Below are positions 43,850-53,077 of a stretch of 64,000 nt of DNA, piece after piece. Source of the DNA: DASRFA01 sp035651755 (GTDB taxonomy: Bacteria > Desulfobacterota > Binatia > UBA12015). The notes under the pieces are model-generated. The model was given only the letters and a program-made list of their open reading frames with translations, had not been told where the DNA came from and searched no databases. Each line of letters begins with the position of its first letter. The first letter of the stretch is position 1. The translations under genes were made by a program, and so were the position numbers. The stretch lies in assembly GCA_035651755.1 (NCBI GenBank), contig DASRFA010000061.1:32326-96325 (forward strand). Reading direction: 5' to 3'.

Positions 43850-44977
43850 ATGGCGTACGAGCACGGGAAGATCACGGACCAGGGAGTCGCGAAGCTCCGC
43901 GAGCGCATCGGGCAGGGTTTCGAAGGGCGCCAGCCGTGGCGCACCGAGGTGAGCCGCGACACGATCTGGCACCTCGCGCACGCGATCGGCGACCTGTCGC
44001 CGCTCTACACCGACGCCGACTACTGCGCGCGCCGCACCCGCTGGGGAAAGCTGCAATGCCCCGGCGTCGTGCTGCGCTGCTTCGACACCTTGAGCGCTCC
44101 GGGATCGGCCGGTCTCCCCGAGGGCCTGCCGGGCGTGCACTCGATCTGGTCGGGCTCGCACTACGAGTGGTACCGGCCGGTCCTCGCCGGCGACAAGATC
44201 ACGTCCAAGAGCTACCTGAAGGACGTCGTCGAGAAGGCGAGCGCGTTCACCGACGGGCGGACCGTCTACCAGACCTACGAAGCGGTCTACTACGACGCGA
44301 CCGGCGACTGCATCGGCAAGCGGAGCGACACCTACATGCGCGCCGATCGCAACAAGACGCGCGAGAAGAGCAAGTACAAGGAGCAGGACGAGCTGGCACG
44401 CTGGATGCCGGCCGACATCGAGCGCTTCCAGGAGGAGTACCGGAAGGAAACGCGCACCGCCGACCGCTGGTGGGAGGACGTGAACCTCGGCGACTCGATC
44501 GGCCGCGTGATCAAGGGCCCGCTCACCGGCACCGGGGAGATCGCGTTCGAGGCGTGCTTCGGGATGTACCTCGTCGGCAACATCGTCGCGTCGCGGCTCC
44601 TCGACCGCCACCCGATGCTCATGGTGCCGAACGAGCAGGGCGTGCCCGAGCCGCCGCAGCGCGTGCACTGGGACAACAAGTTCACGCAGGACACGCTCGG
44701 CCTCGCCGGCGCGTACGACCTCGGCCTCGAGCGCCTCTCGTGGATGTGCCACGCCGTGCAGAACTGGATCGGCGACGGCGGCCACCTGCGCTTCGTCGAG
44801 GCGCGCTACAAGAAGTTCAACTACCTCGGCGACGTCACGTGGGCGACCGGCAAGGTGATCGAGAAGTTCCAGCGCGACGGGCGGAAGATGGTGAAGCTCG
44901 ACCTCTGGACCACCAACCACCGCGACCAGGTCACCGCGACCGCGGTCGCGGAGGCGGAGCTCGCGAGTCGCGGATAG
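43850..44977 (+). CDS. MaoC-like (double hot-dog) acyl-CoA dehydratase family protein
   Basis: The 375-residue protein comprises two hot-dog domains. The first (about residues 20-165) matches the MaoC N-terminal/FAS1-like dehydratase: WRTEVSRDTIWHLAHAIGDLSPLYTDADYCARRTRWGKLQCPGVVLR and HSIWSGSHYEWYRPVLAGDKI. The second (about 200-370) holds HWDNKFTQDTLGLAGAYDLGLERLSWMCH. The R-hydratase motif D-x5-H is not obvious, so it could be a dehydratase, hydratase or a related thioester-binding protein. No strong Shine-Dalgarno (CAGGGAGCAATCGGCG). Neighbouring genes do not fix its pathway. Confidence 0.82.
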   Translation: MAYEHGKITDQGVAKLRERIGQGFEGRQPWRTEVSRDTIWHLAHAIGDLSPLYTDADYCARRTRWGKLQCPGVVLRCFDTLSAPGSAGLPEGLPGVHSIWSGSHYEWYRPVLAGDKITSKSYLKDVVEKASAFTDGRTVYQTYEAVYYDATGDCIGKRSDTYMRADRNKTREKSKYKEQDELARWMPADIERFQEEYRKETRTADRWWEDVNLGDSIGRVIKGPLTGTGEIAFEACFGMYLVGNIVASRLLDRHPMLMVPNEQGVPEPPQRVHWDNKFTQDTLGLAGAYDLGLERLSWMCHAVQNWIGDGGHLRFVEARYKKFNYLGDVTWATGKVIEKFQRDGRKMVKLDLWTTNHRDQVTATAVAEAELASRG

Positions 44978-45066
44978 CGGGCCAGCGGATCGCCGTGTAA
45001 GGTGCGCCGGACGCCGCGCGACGCCCGGGCTGTCCGGGCGCCCCGCGACGGCGCGTCTCTTCTCGC

Positions 45067-48000
45067 ATGGCGCCCATGGCGATCGAAAGGAGCTCGAGCG
45101 GCGCCGGAGGGGAGGGAGCCGGCCGCGCCGGCGGAGCCGCCCGGGCCGCCCTCCGCTTCACCATCAAGGCCGCGCTGACCGTCGGCGCGTTCTACCTGCT
45201 CTTCGCGCACCAGGTGACGGACGCCGAGGGGAAGCGCGCCACCACGCTCGCCGTCATCCGCGACTTCCTCCCGCAGATCGACGCCGGCGTCTTCTTCCGC
45301 TTCGTCTTCCTCGCGGCCGGCATCAAGCTCGTCGGGATCCTCGCCAGCATGCTGCGCTGGCGGGTCCTCCTCCTCGGCCAGGGCATCGACCTGCCGTTCC
45401 GGCACGTCTTCGGGTCGTTCCTGATCGGGCGCTTCCTCGGGACCTTCCTCCCGTCGACGCTCGGCCTCGACGGGTACAAGCTCTACGACGCGGCTCGCTT
45501 CTCCGGCCGATCGATCGAGGCCTCCGGCGCGACGCTGGTCGAGAAGGTCCTCGGCTTCACCGGCATCTTCATCACCTATCTCGTCGCGCTTCCGTTCGGC
45601 GTCTCGATCTTCGGCGACAAGGCCGAGCACGTGGCGCTTCTCACGGTGCCGATCGCCCTCGCGCCGATCGCCGCATGCTTCGCGATCTTCGTGTGGCCCG
45701 GACCGCCGCTCCTGCGGTGGCTCGCGGCGCGCATCCCGGGCGACGCGCAACCGGGCTTCCTCGCGCGCCTGGTCGCGGCGGTGACCGCATATCGCGCCCG
45801 TCCGGGCATCGTCGCGGCTGCCGCGGCGCTCTCGTTCGTCGTTCACTTCACGACCGCCGCGATGTACTTCTTCACCGCGCTCGCGATCGGCGTGACGGCC
45901 GCCGAGGCGAGCTTCTGGCAGGTCACGTTCGCATCGACGATCCAGATCCTCGCGACCGTGCTCTCGCCGTTCACGATCGCCGGCGAGGGCATCCGCGAGA
46001 TCGCGCAGTACTACCTCCTGAGCCACCTGATGGGGCCCGCGGAGTCGATCGTCTCGGCGGCGCTCGGCTTCTGGGCGGCGGAGGCGCTGACGCTCTTCGG
46101 TGGCGTCATCTGGTGGGCGCGGCGCGACGACTACGTCCCACGCTACTGCCGCGTCGACGGCCGACAGGTCGACTACGCGGCGGCAGCGCTCGCCGCGCGC
46201 GATCTCGGGCTCGCGTCGCACGGCGCCGCGACCGCGACCGGCGCCGGAGCGACCGCGCGGCTTCCCGAGCGCATCGTCGCGGGCGTCGTCGCGGGGGCGG
46301 CGGGCGGAGTCCTCGCCGGAGCGCTGCTCGGCGCGGCGGAGGCCGCGATCGCATACCGGCTCGCCGGACCGGGCGAGGAGATGCAGGTCCTCTGGTACGC
46401 GATCGCGCTCTACGGGATCGTTCTCACTCCGATCGGCGCCGGCGTCGGCGGCGTGCTCGCGATGCTGCCGCTCTCGCGCGCGGCGATCGCGCGCTGGGTC
46501 ACCCCGCTCGCGTTCGTCGCCGCGTTCCTCCCGCTCGGGCTCGCGGTCGCGCTCTTTCGCCTCCAGCGCGACGCGTACGCGGAGCAGCGCCCGCCGCTCG
46601 GGGTCGCCCTCGCGACCGCGCTGGCGGCCCTCGCCCTGACGGTGATGGTCGCGGCCGTGCTCGCGCGCCGGCGGCGGGCGGCGGTCGACGACGCCGGGCT
46701 GCGAGGCCCGGGCCGGCGCCTGGCGGCCGGGCTCGGGACCTGGCTCGGCGCGATGGCGATCGGCGCGGTCCTCGCCGCGACCCTCGGGCCGCCGGCCCCG
46801 GGTCCGCCCGCGGTACGCGCATCGATTCCGGACGCGCTCCGCTCGAAGCCGAACCTGATCCTCGTGATCATCGACACGCTGCGCGCGGATCACCTCGGCA
46901 TCTACGGCGACGCGCGCGGCCTGACCCCGAACCTCGATGCGCTCGCGCGCGAGGGCGCGGCGTTCCGCGGCTTCGCGCAGGCCTCGTGGACGAAGCCGTC
47001 GATCGCGACGATCCTGACCTCGCTCTACGCGTCGTCGCACGGCGCGATGAGCAAGACCGCGCTCCTTCCCGACTCGGCGGTGACGGTCGCCGAGGCGCTG
47101 GAGGCAGCCGGCTACACGACCGCCGGCTTCGTCTCGAACATCAACCTCGCTCCGTCGTTCAACTTCCAGCAGGGCTTCGGGGAGTACACGTACCTGCCGC
47201 CCGACTACCTCTTCGGCGCGGAGGAGTCGTCGTCGAAGCTCGTGCTGTACAACCTCGTCCGGAAGGTCTGGTTCACCGTCAACAAGAAGCGCGTGGTGAC
47301 GCAGTACTACCAGGACTCGCGCACCGTGAACGCACACGCGCTGCCCTGGCTCGAGCGCCATCGCGACGACCGCTTCTTCCTCCTCCTCCACTACATGGAC
47401 CCGCACGATCCGTACTTTCGCCACCCGTACGACGGCGAGGCGATCGCGCGCGTCGAGAACCAGAATCCAGCTCCGGCTCTGGCCCCGCGGATGCGCGAGC
47501 TGTACGCGGGCGAGGTCAAGTACGTCGACGAGAGCGTCGGCGAGCTCGCGGCCGCACTCCGCCGCGACGGCCTCTGGGACGACACCGCGATCATCGTCAC
47601 CGCGGACCACGGCGAGGAGTTCCAGGAGCACGGCGGGTGGTGGCACGGGACGACGCTCTACGGCGAGGAGATCGACGTCCCGCTCGTCGTGAAGGGGCCG
47701 CGCTCCGCCGCCCGACCGCCCGCGCCCGGCGACGGCACGCGGGTCCGCCTACTCGACGTCGCGCCGACGCTCCTCGCGTTCGCCGGCGTCGAGGCGCCCG
47801 GGTCCTGGCAGGGCGTCGATCTCCGCCAGCCGGTCCCGGCGGATCGCGCGCTCTTCGCCGAGGAGGACCACGAGGGCAACGTCCTCTCCGCGGTGCAACG
47901 CCAAGGTCGGAAGCTGATCCGGGCGAACCCGGGGAATCCGCGCGGGCTCGCCCCGACCGAGCTCTACGACGTCGCCACGGATCCGCGCGAGCGCGCAAAC

Positions 48001-48156
48001 CTCGCCGCCGCCGAGCCGCGCGAGGTCGCGCGGCTCGAGGGCGTGCTCGGAGAGATGGCGACCGCCGCCGCGGGGCAGGCGGTCGCGTCGAGCGGCGACG
48101 TCAAGATGGACGACGCGACCCGCGAGCGCCTGCGCGCGCTCGGCTACGTGCAGTAA
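45067..48156 (+). CDS. Fusion: LPG-synthase-TM/YbhN-like flippase + sulfatase/alkaline-phosphatase-fold enzyme
   Basis: The 1029-residue membrane protein has an N-terminal integral domain (about 30-345) of the lysylphosphatidylglycerol synthase TM/YbhN family, with RFLGTFLPSTLGLDGYKLYDAARF and FASTIQILATVLSPFTIAGEGIREIAQYYLL. Further membrane segments span about 395-570. The C-terminal sulfatase-like domain (about 590-960) has D603 in VIIDTLRADHLGIYG, ASWTKPSIATILTSLYASSHG with Thr642 where sulfatases have Cys/Ser, and TADHGEEFQEHGGWWHG (D847, H848). Without Cys/Ser it cannot form formylglycine, so phosphoryl or phosphoglycerol transfer, as in LtaS-type enzymes, is more likely. The enzyme would face the periplasm. 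The start is MAPM at 45067; ATG 45076 is also possible. Confidence 0.85.
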   Translation: MAPMAIERSSSGAGGEGAGRAGGAARAALRFTIKAALTVGAFYLLFAHQVTDAEGKRATTLAVIRDFLPQIDAGVFFRFVFLAAGIKLVGILASMLRWRVLLLGQGIDLPFRHVFGSFLIGRFLGTFLPSTLGLDGYKLYDAARFSGRSIEASGATLVEKVLGFTGIFITYLVALPFGVSIFGDKAEHVALLTVPIALAPIAACFAIFVWPGPPLLRWLAARIPGDAQPGFLARLVAAVTAYRARPGIVAAAAALSFVVHFTTAAMYFFTALAIGVTAAEASFWQVTFASTIQILATVLSPFTIAGEGIREIAQYYLLSHLMGPAESIVSAALGFWAAEALTLFGGVIWWARRDDYVPRYCRVDGRQVDYAAAALAARDLGLASHGAATATGAGATARLPERIVAGVVAGAAGGVLAGALLGAAEAAIAYRLAGPGEEMQVLWYAIALYGIVLTPIGAGVGGVLAMLPLSRAAIARWVTPLAFVAAFLPLGLAVALFRLQRDAYAEQRPPLGVALATALAALALTVMVAAVLARRRRAAVDDAGLRGPGRRLAAGLGTWLGAMAIGAVLAATLGPPAPGPPAVRASIPDALRSKPNLILVIIDTLRADHLGIYGDARGLTPNLDALAREGAAFRGFAQASWTKPSIATILTSLYASSHGAMSKTALLPDSAVTVAEALEAAGYTTAGFVSNINLAPSFNFQQGFGEYTYLPPDYLFGAEESSSKLVLYNLVRKVWFTVNKKRVVTQYYQDSRTVNAHALPWLERHRDDRFFLLLHYMDPHDPYFRHPYDGEAIARVENQNPAPALAPRMRELYAGEVKYVDESVGELAAALRRDGLWDDTAIIVTADHGEEFQEHGGWWHGTTLYGEEIDVPLVVKGPRSAARPPAPGDGTRVRLLDVAPTLLAFAGVEAPGSWQGVDLRQPVPADRALFAEEDHEGNVLSAVQRQGRKLIRANPGNPRGLAPTELYDVATDPRERANLAAAEPREVARLEGVLGEMATAAAGQAVASSGDVKMDDATRERLRALGYVQ

Positions 48157-48189
48157 AGAGCGGCTCGCTCGCCCCCCGGACGGTTCCGC

Positions 48190-49332
48190 TCAGGCAATCG
48201 CGCCCGACGAGCGCAGGCGCGCGATCTCGCTCTCCGGCACGCCCCAGTCGGCGAGCACCCGCTCGGTGTGCTGGCCGGCGTGCGGCGCCGGCCCCTGGAT
48301 CTCTCCCGGCGTCCGGCTGAAGCGAGGCGCGGGCGCGGGCTGGACGAATCCGCCGGACTCGACGAAGGTCTTCCGCTGGCGGTTGTGCGGGTGCTCCACC
48401 GCCTCGCCCATCGACAGCACCGGCGCGAAGCAGACGTCGCTGCCCTCCATCAGCGCGCACCACTCGTCGCGCGTCTTCGTCCTGAACAGCGCGCGCATGC
48501 GCTCCTTCATCGCGGGCCACTGCGAGCGGTCCATCTGCGGCGGCAGCGAATCGCGATCGAGGCCGGTGCGCCGCAGGAGTTCGGCATAGAACTGCGGCTC
48601 GAGCGATCCGATCGAAACGTACTTCCCGTCCCTGCACTCGTACGCGTCGTAGAACCAGGCGCCGGTGTCGAGCAGGTTTGCGCCGCGCTTCTCCTCCCAG
48701 AGGCCCGCCTGCCGGAAGCCGTGGAACATGGTCATGAGGATGGCCGCGCCGTCGACCATCGCCGCGTCGACGACCTGGCCGCGGCCGGACGTCTGCCGCT
48801 CGACGAGCGCGCACACCATCCCGAACGCGAGCATGAGCCCGCCGCCACCGAAATCACCGACCAGGTTGAGCGGGGGCAGCGGCCCCTCGCCCGCGCGGCC
48901 GATCGGGTCGAGGGCGCCGGCGAGCGCGATGTAGTTGATGTCGTGGCCGGCCGCCTGCGCCATTGGCCCTTCCTGGCCCCATCCCGTCATGCGCCCGTAG
49001 ACGAGCTTCGGATTGCGCGCGAGGCAGACGTCGGGTCCGAGCCCGAGCTTCTCCATCACGCCCGGTCGGAAGCCCTCGAGCAGGCCGTCGGCGCCCTCGA
49101 CGAGCCGGAGCACGAGCTCGACGCCCTCCGGCTTCTTCAAGTCGACGCCCGCCGAGCGCCGGCCGCGGTTCAGGAGATCGAAGGATGGCGCGCCGCTGCC
49201 GCCGCCGCGGACGCGATCGGCGCGATCGATCCGGATCACGTCCGCGCCCATGTCGGCGAGCATCATCGCGCAGAACGGCCCGGGGCCGATGCCCGCGATC
49301 TCGACGACTCGAATTCCCTTGAGTGGACCCAC
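48190..49332 (-). CDS. CaiB/BaiF family III CoA transferase, alpha-methylacyl-CoA racemase type
   Basis: The 380-residue protein starts at GTG 49332 after AAAGGAGA. It has the CoA-binding LKGIRVVEIAGIGPGPFCAMMLADMGADVIRID, RSAGVDLKKPEG, VYGRMTGWGQEGP and the catalytic Asp in AAGHDINYIALAG, which in alpha-methylacyl-CoA racemase acts with a His (here GHD). The C-terminal PVLSMGEAVEHPHN is typical. It interconverts (R)- and (S)-2-methylacyl-CoA or transfers CoA; branched-chain and isoprenoid degradation needs such a racemase, which agrees with the carboxylase cluster at 5-12 kb. Confidence 0.9.
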   Translation of the reverse strand: MGPLKGIRVVEIAGIGPGPFCAMMLADMGADVIRIDRADRVRGGGSGAPSFDLLNRGRRSAGVDLKKPEGVELVLRLVEGADGLLEGFRPGVMEKLGLGPDVCLARNPKLVYGRMTGWGQEGPMAQAAGHDINYIALAGALDPIGRAGEGPLPPLNLVGDFGGGGLMLAFGMVCALVERQTSGRGQVVDAAMVDGAAILMTMFHGFRQAGLWEEKRGANLLDTGAWFYDAYECRDGKYVSIGSLEPQFYAELLRRTGLDRDSLPPQMDRSQWPAMKERMRALFRTKTRDEWCALMEGSDVCFAPVLSMGEAVEHPHNRQRKTFVESGGFVQPAPAPRFSRTPGEIQGPAPHAGQHTERVLADWGVPESEIARLRSSGAIA

Positions 49333-49471
49333 TGCGGTCTCCTTTTCCGTTCTTCCGGCGCGCTCCGGCGGCGGCGCGCCGAGGCTCGCCCGTCGCACAT
49401 CGCCCGCCGCGCTCCGATGCTGTACGCGGCGGACCGGCATCGCTTCAACCCGGGCCGTGGTAAGGGCCGCC

Positions 49472-50425
49472 ATGGCGGCATCGCGCATCGAGTTCGGGGT
49501 CTACCTCCCGCAGGTGGGGACGTCGTGGGAGGACCTCCGCGACCGTGTGCTCCTGTGCGAGGATCTCGGCTTCCACTCCGTGTGGTTCATGGACCACCTC
49601 TACCCGCCGGAGCTGCCGCAGGTGCCGTCGTTCGAGGCGTGGACGATCGCCACCGCGGTGCTCGCGCTCACGTCGCGCATTCGCGTCGGACACCTGGTGC
49701 TCTCGAATACGTTCCGCCATCCCGCGCTCCTCGCGAAGATGGCGACGACGCTCGACGTCGTCTCGAGCGGGCGCCTCGAGCTCGGCCTCGGAAGCGGCTC
49801 GTACGCGCCCGAGCACGAGCGCGCCGGCATCCGGTACGACTCCCCGCGCGACCGCGCCCGCGAGCTCGAGGAGGCGCTCGCGATCGTGCGGGCGGCATTC
49901 GCCGGCGAACCCGTGACGCACGAAGGTCGCTTCTACCGCGTCCGCGATCTCCCGAACCTGCCGCCGCCCGCGCAGGCCGGTGGGCCGCCGATCCACGTCG
50001 GCGGCGCCGGCGAGCGCTGGACGCTTCCGCTCGTCGCCCGCTACGCCGACGTCTGGAACTGCCCGACCTACGCGCTCGCGGACTTCGACCGGAAGCGCGC
50101 GGCGCTCGCCCGGTGCTGCGCGGCCATCGGGCGCGACCCGGCGTCGATCCGCACGTCGCAGGAAGCGGTCGCGGTCCTCGTCGAGAAGCGCGCCGACGTC
50201 GACGACGCGCGCGCCCTCGCGCTCCGGCGCTTCGGCGGACCGGGCTGGGGCGTCGAGGCGGGCGGCTACGTCGGCACGCCGGACGACCTCGTCGCTCGCA
50301 TCCGGGAGAGCGCGGCGCGCGGCGTCTCGCTCTTCGTCTTCTTCTTCCACGACCGGGCGTCGCCGGAGACCCTCCGGCGCTTCGCGCGCGACGTGGCCCC
50401 CGAATTCGCGAGCGCAACCGCCTAG
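49472..50425 (+). CDS. LLM-class flavin/F420-dependent oxidoreductase
   Basis: The 317-residue protein has the luciferase-like monooxygenase TIM barrel: FGVYLPQVGTSWEDLRD, HSVWFMDHLYPP, RIRVGHLVLSNTFRHPALLAKMATTLDVVSSGRLELGLGSGSY and PPIHVGGAGERWTLPLVARYADVWNC. This pattern is of the F420-dependent group, though FMN use is not excluded. Substrate unknown. It is divergent from the CaiB gene (140-base gap) and convergent with the MoaD-like gene, overlapping it by 4 bases. No F420 biosynthesis gene is in view. Confidence 0.88.
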   Translation: MAASRIEFGVYLPQVGTSWEDLRDRVLLCEDLGFHSVWFMDHLYPPELPQVPSFEAWTIATAVLALTSRIRVGHLVLSNTFRHPALLAKMATTLDVVSSGRLELGLGSGSYAPEHERAGIRYDSPRDRARELEEALAIVRAAFAGEPVTHEGRFYRVRDLPNLPPPAQAGGPPIHVGGAGERWTLPLVARYADVWNCPTYALADFDRKRAALARCCAAIGRDPASIRTSQEAVAVLVEKRADVDDARALALRRFGGPGWGVEAGGYVGTPDDLVARIRESAARGVSLFVFFFHDRASPETLRRFARDVAPEFASATA

Positions 50426-50691
50426 ATTCGGCCGCCGCTCAACGCCGGGATGAAATGCACCTCGCTCGACTCGCCGACCGGCTCGCGCAGCCCTCCCGTC
50501 ACGACGTCGCCGTCGATCGCGACCGCCAGCGCCGGCGCGACGTCGTCCCCCTCGACGACGGCCGCGCGAAAGCCGGGGAAGCGCCGCTCGACGTCGTCGA
50601 CGATGTCGAGCACCGTCTTCCCGCGCGCGGCGACGCGCTCCGACCCACCCGTCAAGCGCCGCAGGCGCGCGGGGATGAAGACCGTCGCCAC
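50422..50691 (-). CDS. MoaD/ThiS-like ubiquitin-fold small protein
   Basis: The 89-residue protein starts at GTG 50691, 5 bases after the large-subunit stop. It matches the MoaD beta-grasp family: VFIPARLRRLTGGSERV, TVLDIVDDVERRFPGF, AVAIDGDVV and a C-terminal FIPALSGGRI. MoaD and ThiS carry sulfur as a C-terminal Gly-Gly thiocarboxylate; here Arg-Ile follows the Gly-Gly, so it is either trimmed or not a sulfur carrier. Its place at the end of a molybdenum hydroxylase operon suggests a role in cofactor sulfuration or cyanide-labile sulfur insertion; this is inferred. Confidence 0.78.
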   Translation of the reverse strand: MATVFIPARLRRLTGGSERVAARGKTVLDIVDDVERRFPGFRAAVVEGDDVAPALAVAIDGDVVTGGLREPVGESSEVHFIPALSGGRI

Positions 50692-50696
50692 GCGGC

Positions 50697-53075
50697 TCAG
50701 GAGACGGCGGCCCGCGGCACCTCGGTCGCTCCGCGCGCGGCGGCGAGCGCGCGCAGGACGCGCGGCGGCGACATCGGAAGCTCCGTCAGGCGGACGCCCG
50801 TAGCCGCCGCGATGGCGTTCGCGATCGCGGCGGGCGGCGGCACGATCGACACCTCGCCGACGCCCCGCACGCCGTACGGGTGATTCGGGTTCGGCACCTC
50901 CACGATCACCGGCTCGATCATCGGGAGATCGAGCGCGACCGGCATCCGGTAGTCGAGGAACCCGGCGTTCAGCAGCGTGCCGCTCGGATCGTAGACGTAC
51001 TCCTCGTTGAGCGCCCACCCGATCCCCTGGGCCGTCCCGCCCTGCATCTGGCCTTCCACGTACGCCGGGTGGATCGCGCGGCCGACGTCCTGGAAGACCG
51101 TCGCGCGCAGCACGTCGACGCGGCCGGTCTCGACGTCGACCTCGACGTCGACGAGGAGCGCCGCGAATCCCGGTCCCGCCGCGCGCTGCGCGTTGATCGC
51201 GGCCCGGCCGACGACGGGGCCGCCAGTCCGCCCGGAGCGCGCGGCGAGCTCGGCGACCGTGAGCGGCGGGTGGCCGTTTCCGATCGCGATCGTGCGCCCG
51301 TTCTCGAAGCGCACCTGATCGACGGGAAGGTTCCACGTCGCGGCCGCGCGCTCGCAGAGCTGGCGCTTGACGTCCTGCGCGGCCTCGTAGACGGCAAGGC
51401 CGGTCGCCATCGCGACCCGGCTGCCGCCGGTCACGTCGGTGTATCCGATCGAGTCGGTGTCGGCGACGGTCGGGCGCACGCGGTCGACCGCGATCCCGAG
51501 CTCCTCGGCGGCGACCATCGCGCACGCGGTCCGCGTGCCGCCGATGTCGGTCGAGCCGGTGACGACGCTCGCGCTGCCGTCGGGGTTGATGCTGATCGTC
51601 GCGCTCGACTGGAGCCCGGCGTTCATCCAGTAGCCGAGCGCGAAGCCGCGCCCGCGCCGCTTCGAGCTCGCGGGCGCGCCCGGCGTCGGCAGGGGAGCGC
51701 GCGCGTCGCCGAGCGACGCGCGCTGGTGCGGGTGGCGCTCCGCCGCGTCGAGGATCGCCTCGACGCCGATCCGCCGGTACTTGGGCCCCCACGGCGTGCG
51801 GGTGCCCTCGCGCGCCGCGTTCTTCCGCCGGAGCTCGATCGCGTCGATGCCGAGCTTCGCGGCGAGCTCGTCGATCAGGGTCTCGGCGGCGAAATTCGCG
51901 TTCGTGCCGCCCGGCGCCCGGTAGGCGGCGGTCTTCGGGCGATTGACGACGACGTCGAGCCCCTCGATCCGGAACGTCTGGACGTCGTAGGGCGCGAACG
52001 CGACCATCGCGCCGGCCCAGACCGGCGAGCCCGGGTAGGCGCCCGCCTCGTAGGCGAGCCAGGCGTCGATCGCGGTGATCCGGCCGTCGCGCGTCGCGCC
52101 GATCTTGACGCGGATGACGGAGCCGGAGGTCGGTCCGGTCGCGCGCAGGACCTCGGCGCGCGACATCACGAGCTTGACGGGCCGTCCCGAGCGCTCGGCG
52201 AGCATCACGGCGACCGGCTCGAGGTAGACCGGGATCTTTCCGCCGAACCCGCCGCCGATCTCCATCGGCACGACGCGGATGCTCGAGAGCGGCTTTCCGA
52301 GGAGCTGCGCGCACTCGCGCCGCACCTCGAATGCGCCCTGCGTGCTGCACCAGACCGTCGCCTGGCCGTCGGGGTTCACCTGCGCCACGGCGTTGTGCGG
52401 CTCGATGTAGCCCTGGTGCACCATCGCGGTCCGGAACTCGCGCTCCACGACCGCGTCGGCGGCGGCGAAGCCGGCCGCGAGGTCGCCGCGCTCGAAGAGC
52501 GACACGGCGGCGACGTTCGTCGGCTCGTCCACGGTCTCGGGCACGCCCTTGGTCCGGAGGTCGTCGTGCAGGATCGGCGCGTCGGGCCGGATCGCGTCGA
52601 GGACGTCGAGCACGGGCGGCAGCAGCTCGTACCGGACATCGATCAGCGCGAGCGCCTCCTCGGCGACGGGCGGGCTCGTCGCGGCGACCGCCGCGACGGC
52701 GTGGCCGGTGTAGAGGACCTTGTCCTTCGCGAGCACGTTGTCGGAGACGTGGCGCGGGTTGCTGACGCCTTCGCCGGCGTCCTGCACCGCGTCCGCGAGG
52801 ATCGGCATGTCCGCGCCCGTCACGACGGCGTGGACACCGGGGAGCGCGCGCGCCCGCGAGACGTCGATGTGGACGATGCGCGCATGCGCGTGCGGGCTCC
52901 GCAGGACCTTGCCGTGCAGCATCCCGGGCAGGTTCACGTCGGCGCCGTAGCGGGCGCGGCCGGTCACCTTGTCGACCCCGTCGTGCCGGACCGGGCGCGT
53001 CCCGATGACGCGGAACTCGCGCGGCGTCTCGCCGCCGGCGCCCGCTCCGGGTGCGGTCTCTGCCGTCGTCGCCAT
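50697..53075 (-). CDS. Xanthine-dehydrogenase-family molybdenum hydroxylase, large (Mo-MCD) subunit
   Basis: The 792-residue subunit carries the molybdopterin cofactor and substrate site. It has RARYGADVNLPGMLHGKVLRSPHAHARI, the Q-rich EIGGGFGGKIPVYLEP, TAAYRAPGGTNANFA, QDVGRAIHPAYVEGQMQGGTAQGIGWAL and the catalytic Glu in YGVRGVGEVSIVPPPAAIANAI. The AYRAPG loop differs from the AYRCSFR of true CO dehydrogenase, so CO is not the substrate; aromatic, purine or acyl-CoA hydroxylation is possible. The ATG at 53075 is used; GTG 53081 would overlap the small-subunit stop. Confidence 0.92.
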   Translation of the reverse strand: MATTAETAPGAGAGGETPREFRVIGTRPVRHDGVDKVTGRARYGADVNLPGMLHGKVLRSPHAHARIVHIDVSRARALPGVHAVVTGADMPILADAVQDAGEGVSNPRHVSDNVLAKDKVLYTGHAVAAVAATSPPVAEEALALIDVRYELLPPVLDVLDAIRPDAPILHDDLRTKGVPETVDEPTNVAAVSLFERGDLAAGFAAADAVVEREFRTAMVHQGYIEPHNAVAQVNPDGQATVWCSTQGAFEVRRECAQLLGKPLSSIRVVPMEIGGGFGGKIPVYLEPVAVMLAERSGRPVKLVMSRAEVLRATGPTSGSVIRVKIGATRDGRITAIDAWLAYEAGAYPGSPVWAGAMVAFAPYDVQTFRIEGLDVVVNRPKTAAYRAPGGTNANFAAETLIDELAAKLGIDAIELRRKNAAREGTRTPWGPKYRRIGVEAILDAAERHPHQRASLGDARAPLPTPGAPASSKRRGRGFALGYWMNAGLQSSATISINPDGSASVVTGSTDIGGTRTACAMVAAEELGIAVDRVRPTVADTDSIGYTDVTGGSRVAMATGLAVYEAAQDVKRQLCERAAATWNLPVDQVRFENGRTIAIGNGHPPLTVAELAARSGRTGGPVVGRAAINAQRAAGPGFAALLVDVEVDVETGRVDVLRATVFQDVGRAIHPAYVEGQMQGGTAQGIGWALNEEYVYDPSGTLLNAGFLDYRMPVALDLPMIEPVIVEVPNPNHPYGVRGVGEVSIVPPPAAIANAIAAATGVRLTELPMSPPRVLRALAAARGATEVPRAAVS

Positions 53076-53077
53076 CG

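Noticed and set aside
43662..43952. Short plus-strand frames upstream of the MaoC-like gene
   Set aside because: Arg-rich, no motif and no credible ribosome site; they end inside the MaoC-like gene in another frame.
45067..48156. Two separate genes, a flippase and a sulfatase
   Set aside because: A single open frame with continuous membrane segments joins both domains; there is no stop or strong internal start between about 46.7 and 46.85 kb.
45067..48156. Classical sulfatase
   Set aside because: The Cys/Ser needed for formylglycine is replaced by Thr, so sulfate ester hydrolysis by the usual mechanism is unlikely.
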